64,000 nt of DNA, taken from positions 509,238,942-509,302,941 of the forward strand of contig NC_081410.1 in assembly GCF_030272615.1 (NCBI RefSeq). The letters run 5' to 3'. Position numbers and translations under genes: made by a program. Position 1 is the stretch's first letter, and each line of letters starts with the position of its first letter. Source of the stretch: Cryptomeria japonica. Its lineage: Eukaryota > Streptophyta > Pinopsida > Cupressales > Cupressaceae. Under the pieces are notes generated by a model. That model made no database searches and was not told the DNA's origin. It was given only the letters and a program-made list of their open reading frames with translations. Shown in pieces: positions 56,461 to 64,000 of this stretch.

Positions 56461-57975
56461 TTTTATGCGAGTGTAATTCTAGTGCGAGTTGCCTGATAGT
56501 GAGTTCTTAGGATTTTTAATCAAGATGACTTCCTACTCAGGAGAAGTAGGCTAAGACTTGACACCATGGGGTGAATAATTTATAGTGTGTGTAGCTGGTA
56601 AGCACTTTTAGCTAAGACCAAGTTTCCAAGCATTTCAGAGAGTAGGCTTTGTAGTTTTCATTGCTCTGGAAATGTATGAAGTACTCTTTGGCCCTGAATT
56701 CTTGTTGTTTGAATCTTTTGTGCATTTCTTAACTTCTTGTGTTGGTTAATCATTTTAGTGCATTATTGAATTTCTTAGTCCGTAAAGCATTCTTAGCGTG
56801 TAAAATCTTTAAGGAGTCTGTTGTATAATTTTGTACTCTGCAAATTTGGTTAGGCGTAGAGGACTTGATGATGTCCTTTGATCGTCCCTGGGATGAGTTG
56901 AGTTGTGAATTTGTGCTGAAGGCGGGTTGTGTTACACAACCCTCTTATATTTGGTATCAGAGTGCTTAAGTGGCTTTGCATTGGATTTTCTCGAAAAGAT
57001 GTTTCCTATGGAAGATCAATAATATAAGCACGAAGAAGAGGAAGATCCTGACCACGAGATTTCTGAAGGAGTGTGTTCTAGCCGAGGAGGTCAAACACAC
57101 CAACCTAAGACTCGAACCTTGGTCCATGAGCTTGAGAATCATGTGCAGACCCTGAAAGTGGTAGATTTGGATAATTGTATAACAAATCCCGAATCTAGTT
57201 ATAGTGACATCATAGACAATGCTAATGATGCTTTGGAAGAAATTTCTTGTTTGTGAGAGGAAGTCCAATTCCTCAAAGATGGTCAAGCTTTACATCACAC
57301 TTTTCTTACACAGACAGGTGCGTAGGGTTCCTCAAAACCTACATTGCTAGTTGAGTCATACGACAGAATGTGGGATGACAATGCTCTTGACATCTTCTTT
57401 TGAGATGTTGAAGAGTTATTCTCAAATATGTCACGGCTATCTGATGAAGCGCGAGTGAAGAAAACAACCACTCTCCTCACAAGTGGTGTGAACCTTTGGT
57501 GGAGAGACTTACCTATAGACAAGGTTGTCGACAAGATCATGTTGGATATAAAGTCTTGGAAAGATTTAAAGTCCACTCTACAAAAGAAATTTCATCTTGG
57601 CAACTCTGATTAGGTTGTTCAAGCAAGATCCGAGACTATGTACGCGCTTTCTAAACATTGGATCTAGAGGCTCCGAAGTTATCTAATTTTGAGAAACTTT
57701 ACTTGTTGATGTGAAACCTTTAGTAGTGGGTGCATACCGAAGTGTGAAAACAAAACGTGCAAACTTTGGTGGAAGCCATTACTGCTATAGAGCACCTACT
57801 CGATTACAAAGCTGATGTTGCAAAGGGTTTTGGGGGTTTCAAGTCGAATACTAGAGATAAGCGTAAGAACTTCTGCTCAAAGAACCAAGAGGTCGCAACG
57901 CACCGTACTCCAAAAAGAAGTAAAATAATGGAGCTAAGAAACAGATTGGGCCTTCTCAAAAATCCCACATCATGA
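56461..57975 (+). mobile_element. Forward Ty3/gypsy: LTR end, primer site and Gag (5' part only)
   Basis: Right part of the LTR (56461 to about 56940) continues from 38482. The primer site TGGTATCAGAGTGC lies at about 56951. Gag follows: VQTLKVVDLDNCITNPESSYSDII, LSDEARVKKTTTLLTSGVNLWWRDLP (the LTGxAxxWWR block), SWKDLKSTLQKKFHLGN and VEAITAIEHLLDYKADVAKGFGGFKS. Stops at 57256 and later; similarity with the reverse gypsy gag ends near 57970 at GGGCCTTCTC. Protease and pol are absent. Confidence 0.75.
56990..57975 (+). pseudogene. Gypsy Gag, forward copy
   Basis: Composite of frames from about 56999 to 57975 with three or more lesions. N-terminal part contains two Asp/Asn-rich helices (SSYSDIIDNANDALEEIS), then the canonical Gag core and the spacer leading to a knuckle that is cut off. 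Same family as 24990-25697 and 37617-38056, which are in opposite orientation. Confidence 0.75.
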
Positions 57976-58283
57976 TCTTATATTTATTAAAGCAAAATAA
58001 TGGGCTTGCAATGATTTATGATCTAGTGTGTATCAATGCTCTCTCTTTCATTCCTCTCATGAACTCATGGCGTTGCTATTGACATTTCATGGATGATTTG
58101 TGGTTTTCTCTTCTATGTGATCGCTTGTATTAGTGAAGAGAGATGAGAAAGATGAGGAGTGAGGGGCAAAATCACAAGGACTATAAGATATCACTAGTTT
58201 TGAGGAACCAAGCCCCAATAGTAGGATCTTAACTCAAACATGTGCAAGAGCACACAAAACAAGACAGACAAAAAGATAAACAA
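57976..58283. other. Unassigned spacer
   Basis: AT-rich and non-coding, between the gypsy fragment and the WD40 pseudogene. Ends with a perfect 17-bp inverted repeat (58282-58298 and 58307-58323). Confidence 0.4.
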
Positions 58284-58289
58284 AGACAT

Positions 58290-58998
58290 GGAGCTGAAAT
58301 AAGTTATTCAGCTCCATGTCTTTAATAGGATATCTCTTGCGTACGACGTGGCTAAAGACGTTTTGTACTCAGCATCTTGGGGTAAGACTGTGAAGGTCTG
58401 GAGAATATCCAATCTCAAGTGTATGGAGACCATTGTTGCACACAACGAAGCCGTTAATGCTCTCGCCATCACCCCGGACAGGTTGCTTTACAGTGGGTCG
58501 GATGACTGCACAGTGAAAATGTGGGGCAGCAGGCGCACAAGGCTCATTTTGATGAGAAGGTTTCGGATGCAGTACTCTTCTGTGAAGGCCCTGGCGCTTA
58601 GTGTGGACAGGTGTTCTCTGTATATGGGGTCAAAAAATGGGTGTATTACTATGTGGGATAAGGGGAAGGGGAAGGGACAAGTAATGTAGCATTCTTGCTT
58701 CCTTCGAGGCCATCGACATGCTGTTCTTTGCCTCTCTGTTATGGGAAAAAATTTGATGTTTAGTGGGTCCGCGGATGGCACAATTCGAGTTTGGATGAAG
58801 CCTGTGCTGTCTTGTCTCGCAGTTCTTCAAGGGTATGGAAACCTTGTGAAATGCATCGCTGCCATTAGAGAGGATGGATATAAATGCCTTGTATTTAGTG
58901 GAAGCCCTGATGGAGTAATCATGGTGTGGTGCGTTAGGATCGACATTGTTGCTCCTCTTGAGGACATGCAGGATTATTCTCGACTGTATAAGGGTTAG
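58290..58998 (+). pseudogene. WD40-repeat protein (JINGUBANG-like), 5'-truncated pseudogene
   Basis: An intronless frame with about four and a half WD repeats: LYSASWGKTVKVWRI, AHNEAVNALAITPDRLLYSGSDDCTVKMW, VKALALSVDRCSLYMGSKNGCITMWDK, RGHRHAVLCLSVMGKNLMFSGSADGTIRVW, and VFSGSPDGVIMVW. This is the C-terminal half of the plant JINGUBANG-type beta-propeller family (usually near 400 residues); the first half and start codon are missing. A TAG at 58687-58689 interrupts repeat order without shifting frame. GC content is distinctly higher than in the surroundings. A GAATTAAAAAAAAA run about 95 bp after the stop could be a retrocopy tail. In related plant proteins the role is regulatory; nothing functional is implied for this copy. 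Confidence 0.8.
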
Positions 58999-59029
58999 GG
59001 GTTGTAGGTTCTCATTTGAAATAAACAAA

Positions 59030-61400
59030 GTTAAGTGGAAATAGTTCTGCTATGCCTCCTGAACCGCAGTATTGCTGCTTTCTAAATTTTGAATTAAAAA
59101 AAAAGGGGATTTGTTGTACTAATTGTTAAAGTGGTTGAATTGATCTTATCTTTCTTTTAAAAGGGATTTAAATTTTTTTACTTTTGGTTGGAGATATTCT
59201 AAAGGTCAAGGTTTGAGGGGTATCCGTTTAGTCAAAATTTATGGTTATGGTGTCTGGACCTCACACTCAACAAGAATTGATCCCTCGAGGGCTCATTTAG
59301 AATAATAATAAAGTTGAATTTTTAAGTAGTAATTTAATTAATATAGATATTTTAAATATAGTTATTTAAAAAATGTGGAGAAATATTAATTTGGAGTTAT
59401 TTTATTTTAATTTATTATATATAAACACACAAATATTATATGTTGCTTATTTTAAAAATATACATTATTTATTAAATATTAATATTTTGACAAGTAAATT
59501 AAAAGAAGAATATTTGTTAATATGCTCACATCATTATATTTCAATCATTGTTATCATTATAGAATGTCAATAATTATTAATTGTTTTAATTATTTTGAAG
59601 TTGTTAATTAAATTTTAATACTCTCAATTCAAAGAGTTAAATACTAGTAATCATTTAACATTAAAATATAAAGAATAAATAATTTATATTATTTTAAGTT
59701 TTTCTTTCAAAATATTGAAATCTTAGCTAAAAATTGTAATTACAATAATAAAATCAATAATTTTATTAAATTTATAGTTATACTTAATCATGAATACAGA
59801 CTCGAAATAATGATTCAATTTATTCAATTATTAGGATGTAAGAAATTGAAACATATCTTGTAATCAAGTTAATGCATGAGAGCATTAAAGATATCATGAC
59901 CCAAGACATAAGGGAAAAGAGTATGGGTATGTGATTTTCCTCGTTAAATTTTTTTCTTACTTTGTTTTGCATTCAAACTAATATGAGGATGTATGCCAAA
60001 GTGAAATTAAGTACTCAACATAGTAATAAAATGATTGGATCACTCAAAAGATACAATGGTCATGTGTACTTTTTTCACCATTAACACACCTCTTATGAAC
60101 TTTAAGGTACATATGACAAATTTTGAGCATTTAAAAATGAGCTTACTTTCAATTATTAAAACTACCTTTAGGAAAGTAAAGAAAAAGTTGAAAAATATTA
60201 TGGCTTTAACTAAGTAAACATGGTTCAACCAAATAGATTATAACATATTACATTAGAATTAACTATAAATATTAATGTTTAACTAAATGTATTATTCAAA
60301 TTCATACTAGTAACCCTTTCCTAAAGTCTAATTTTAAATTAGGAATGAAACTTGATATAATAAAACAAGATTTTTAACAAAATAGATGAATAGCGAAAAT
60401 AACATGATATAGAGAAATTTGAAAATAGCGTTTTGATTTAAAATATGAATAATTTAGAAAATAGGACACCTAGGATGTAAGTTTTAAGACCTCTTCTTGG
60501 GATTCTAGTGTTGTGTGAGAATTTTCACATGATGTACCATCATTTTATACGAATAAAAATATTCAAACAAAACAATATAGTTGGGACAAGCAAAAAAATC
60601 AACAAATATTTTGAAAGTACAAAAATGATAGAAATAAGAGAGTTAAATCTACTAAAACCACCATTATACTCAAAGGATAAAAGGAAATTAAAAATACGAT
60701 GAAATAGAGGTTTTAAGGAAGATATCATCAAATGTGTATTACAACAAAGAGCATTTTTTATAAACCTACTATTGGAGTTGAGGAAAGATCAACTCTACAA
60801 CTCCCAAAGATCACCTGCATGTAAGCATGTCATAGAAGGAGAGAAGCAAAAAAGTTGTGGAGGCCAAAATTCAGAGATCTAGAAAAGAGGAGTCACATTG
60901 ATTGTGCAACAAGAATGCAATTCAATAATTACTGATGCTCTGCAAAAGAAGGAATGTTAGAAAAACTTGTCGTGAGGCAACACACACACATGAAAAACAC
61001 AAGAAACAAAGAGTTAGTGTTAATCAACTAAAGATTATTCTAAACAGGCATATCAAGAGAGACACTATAAACACAATAGAGCATTTAACAATGAAAACAA
61101 ATGCAACAAGGCATCTCCAAATGCCTTCCACCATGCTTGTAGCTCTTCCTCCCTTGTTCCTCTCCTCTCCAAGTTTCCAAATGAGTGTAGCTCTCAGTAG
61201 TTGTTTGCACTATGGATGTCTTATGGAGATTTAAGATTGAAATGCTTTAAACTATGCTATGCAAGTGTAAAACAAACTAATTATGATATGCTATGAAATG
61301 AACTAAGATTTATTTTAGTCCAAAATGACAAAATATTAGTAGTTTATTCTAAAATACTCTTCTCTAAAATTGGCTATAAATTAAATGCATACAAGTTTTT
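59030..61400. other. AT-rich intergenic, nothing recognised
   Basis: Extremely AT-rich, particularly 59290-59780. No coding similarity or terminal repeats seen; short open frames are chance. Confidence 0.45.
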
Positions 61401-62450
61401 TAGGATTTGGATCATGAAGAAATGAGCTTTATTTATACAAAAATGGAGCAATGGATGGCTGAGATTGAGTAATCTCAACAAGGGTTAGGATTGAAGGGTT
61501 TAAGATCCATGTGAGGACTTTCAACCCAATCCTAGGACGAAAAATCTCAACAAGAGATGGATTGAGAGGAGAGGGAATAAGCATTAAATGCTTGACATGA
61601 CCTGAGGGTTAACTTGGGAGGTAAGGTTAATGTCGAGTTGAGTGAATAAATTCATTATTCAAGGAATAATAGTTTTATCCAATGGATAAACTCTTGTGCA
61701 AGAGTTAGTGAGGATAACCATGGTCAAAGCAATAAATGCTTGAAGAGACACATGGGTTACATGAGGGTTGAGTTAGAGGTCAAAGTCCCTAACCATGCAT
61801 GCAAGTGGATTTAACCATAAATGGTTATGTAAGAGCCATTAATGGTCACATAAGAGCCATTTCTGGTTTGGAAGATTTTAGAGGTTAGATTGTTGAACAC
61901 ATAAAGCATTAAATGCTTTTCAAAGACTTTGAGGGCTTTGAGAAGTGACTTCAAGTTGCTTAGGAATGTGACAATATTTAGGGGATGGATTAGGCTAATT
62001 AGGAAGGGGTTAGAAGAGTCTAGAAGGGGATTTAGGATTGTAAGTGGGTTTGGTGAGTGAGGGAAAATAGGATTTTTATTAAAATAAAATTCATTTATTT
62101 CAACAAATAGGTGCAACTTGCATTTTTAGGAGAATGCAAGTGGGGGGGGGGGGGATTTAATGATTTAAATAAATGTTTTAATTATTTATTTAAAAGAGGA
62201 AAGGGGATTAAATTAAATAAATAGGATTTATTCATTTAATTGATTGTGAATTTGGTTTAATGAATGAATTAAAATAAATTAAATAATTTATTTAATTAAT
62301 AGGAGAATGTTTGACGATGAATTAATTAAATGTTAATTTAATTAAGTTAGGGCTAGTGGGTTTTTAATCAAATAAATAGCAAATATTCATTTAATTAAAT
62401 TGGATAGATTTATGTGACTACATTTGCCCCTCTTTGAGACAGTGCGGTTT
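61401..62450. other. Unclassified repeat-like region ending in a G-run and ATTTAAATAAATG-type sequence
   Basis: Contains repeated words (GGTTAxxATGAGGGTT, AATGCTTGA, TAAGAGCCATT twice at 61828 and 61852), a G12 run near 62143 and a segment dense in TTTAATTAAAT words (62155-62400). It reads like an old LTR or promoter-type repeat, but I found no partner copy in the window. Confidence 0.3.
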
Positions 62451-62730
62451 ATCGCATCGTTTCAAAGAAAGAAAAATATGTTTGAAGATATATGCCCCAT
62501 AAATGTTAATTTAATGGGTGGCATGCCCCCTTCAGAGATGGGCCGAAAATTTCAAAAAATCGAGCGATCTCTCGAAAAAGAATGAAAATTGGCAGGCAGG
62601 TAGAAGAGAAGAATTTAGCAATATCAATGAAAGAATAGAAGAAATTGGAGATAAAATGGAGAAATGGGAGGCACAGGAAGTTCACGGGGACCACGGTGGT
62701 CAGTGGGGTAAAATTAGGTTTAGTGCGAAG

Positions 62731-62740
62731 GGTATATATG
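62731..62740 (+). promoter_or_regulatory. Possible TATA box
   Basis: GGTATATATG is followed about 45 bp later by CTCCACAATG, an ATG in a good plant context (62785). This could start transcription of the plant-mobile-domain gene at the right edge. Sequence inference only. Confidence 0.3.
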
Positions 62741-62784
62741 GGGGTGAAGTGGGAAAAATAGGGTCATTTGCATTCATCTCCACA

Positions 62785-62913
62785 ATGATTCAGAGCTCTG
62801 ATAGTGACTTCTTTGAAAGAGTGAGCAACAGTCACGATGTCGGTACCGATAGCAGATCATTGGCTAGAGTAGGTTCGGTGATTCCAGCGGCCAGATGACT
62901 ACGGACCAGTGGT
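62785..62913 (+). other. Possible first exon of the plant-mobile-domain unit
   Basis: From ATG 62785: MIQSSDSDFFERVSNSHDVG and on to a TGA at 62896-62898; shortly after, AGTG-GTATGTAA offers a splice donor at about 62913. If real, the stop makes it a short upstream frame or a decayed exon. The frame is open further upstream (GTG 62518) but codon content there is not persuasive. Confidence 0.2.
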
Positions 62914-62984
62914 ATGTAAATTTGAAATTTTTCTTTTCACGCATTTTTTATGTCTTTTTTTAAGTGTCCAAGTTGAGTCAAAAC

Positions 62985-63290
62985 AATAGCACTAAAACTG
63001 TGTTTTGGCGTTGTTGTCAATTAAACTATCACTATTGTGTCGCTATAGGGCCATTGCATAGTGGTTTTAGCGCTTTTGCAATTTGTAGCACAGTTGAGTT
63101 GTTTTGTTAGCGATGATGTAGTTTTAGCGCTATCGAGTCCTTTTTGTAGCACTAGTGCTGTTAAATGGCTCTATTGCGTAGTTGTTCGAGCACTATTGTT
63201 TGTTTAGCGCTAGTGTGTAGTTGTTGTAGCACGATTGTTAGGAGAGTAGTGTAGTTGTTAGAAAAGTAGCGCTATTGTCAGAAAAATAGA
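62985..63290 (+). repeat. Degenerate interspersed array of AGCGCTATTG-like words
   Basis: About a dozen variants of AGCRCTATTG occur in 300 bp (clear examples at 63067, 63126, 63156, 63189, 63206, 63228, 63267) separated by T/G-rich spacers such as TAGTTGTT. Spacing is irregular, so it is not a plain tandem satellite. Confidence 0.6.
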
Positions 63291-63419
63291 TGCCCTAGTG
63301 TTTTAGAAAAAGAATCTCCTGATGCCAATGATGGATGGATGGAGAGGTTAGTTGGTTTGAACCATAGCAGCCCCATTGAGACTTAGTTCATTAGGATAAA
63401 TGCTTGTTGTAGTCTAGGT

Positions 63420-64000
63420 GTGTCATGATTGCTTACCTATTGAGACCCAAAGATACTTGATCAAAGTACGTGTTGATAGTATAGGTTTAAACTTAAGAAA
63501 TTTTGAAACAAAGCAACTGATGATGATGGTTGATGTGCATGTGTAGAAGGATTTTCGCATCTTACAGATGCGCGAGAAGTATCCAACCACATAGCAATTA
63601 AGAGATGGTCTTACAAAGGCTGTGATTGATTTCATTGTAGAGACATGCTTGTACGATGTGATGTATATGCCCGTGATTCGGACAAATTACGGTTTGATGA
63701 CAACATTGGTAGAGCGGTGGCATAGTGAGACTTGTACATTTCACCTAGATATGGGGGAGATGACTGTGACACTGGAGGATGTGTGATAGATCTTACACAT
63801 CCCTATTCAAGGGGATCTTGTGACATATGACCAAGCATGGGGGACAACGGTTGTGCAACGGTTTTTTTTATGAGGATGTGTTTATTCACGATGGCTTAGT
63901 AGCGTGGGAGGATATAGCTGCATTATATGAGCCACTACCAGCTATATTATCAGGGATTGTTGGGGGCCTGCTATGCCTGGATCGACGATCTCATGGACTA
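63420..64000 (+). pseudogene. Plant mobile domain (PMD/MAIN-like) protein, partial
   Basis: The frame reads LTKAVIDFIVETCLYDVMYMPVIRTNYGLMTTLVERWHSETCTFHLDMGEMTVTLEDV, then TGA-TAG, then ILHIPIQGDLVTYDQAW. The ERWxxETxTFHLxxGEMTVTLEDVxxxLxxPIxG pattern is the hallmark of the plant mobile domain, found in MAIN/MAIL proteins and, far more often, in transposons. A frameshift near 63860 is followed by YYQGLLGACYAWIDDLMD at the window edge. The two adjacent stops replace what is probably Trp-Gln. Given these lesions and the context it is most likely transposon-derived. Confidence 0.75.

Noticed and set aside
58348-58998. WD40 frame as a functional gene
   Set aside because: The N-terminal half and start are missing and a TAG interrupts the frame at 58687.
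59373-60731. Small open frames in the AT-rich region after the WD40 pseudogene
   Set aside because: Composition follows the AT-rich background; no similarity or gene signals.

Overview
The window looks like intergenic DNA of a large-genome seed plant. It is AT-rich and almost entirely nested, decayed retrotransposons with long LTRs (about 1.0-1.6 kb), plus a LINE, small DNA elements, a gypsy chromovirus, a plant-mobile-domain fragment and one broken WD40 gene. A gymnosperm such as a conifer is my best guess; this is inferred from repeat style only. I see no clearly intact host gene, no rRNA or tRNA gene and no CRISPR.

Layout. 1-1545: 3' end of a LINE with an extra ORF behind its RNase H. 1546-6420: AT-rich, with a gypsy protease scrap (4692-5012). 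About 6420-15600: a near-complete but dead LINE (ORF1, endonuclease, RT, zf-RVT, RNase H, extra 3' ORF), split by an 867-bp inverted-repeat element (9339-10205, TSD CTT). 15675-20344: Ty1/copia element with TSD AATCC and most of gag-INT deleted. About 21560-23460: 5' part of another copia (LTR, PBS, gag, protease). 24240-25700 and 37617-38056: a reverse-strand gypsy, split by a large foldback element (25701-37616, TSD AAGG). The foldback element carries a 2.4-kb CT/GA tract and a chromodomain gypsy (28548-36462).

38483-56460 is a reverse-strand copia (copia A, TSD TTTTA) sitting in a forward gypsy LTR. Copia A contains a second copia remnant (copia B, 39403 to about 42818) and a young gypsy-type element of 7.9 kb (45268-53158, TSD GTTAT). 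That element encodes Gag and a protease-like protein but no RT, RNase H or integrase. Its gag ends with an in-phase TTTAAAC heptamer that leads exactly into the next frame, as in programmed -1 frameshifting. After 56461 the gypsy LTR, PBS and gag resume and stop near 57975. A 5'-truncated WD40 (JINGUBANG-like) pseudogene follows (58290-58998), then AT-rich DNA. At the right edge are a possible promoter, a degenerate AGCGCTATTG-like array and a plant-mobile-domain coding region.

Relative ages follow from nesting: the reverse gypsy is oldest; the foldback element and the forward gypsy come next; copia A is inside the forward gypsy; copia B and the Gag-only element are inside copia A. The Gag-only element has the cleanest ends and reading frames and is probably the youngest large insertion.
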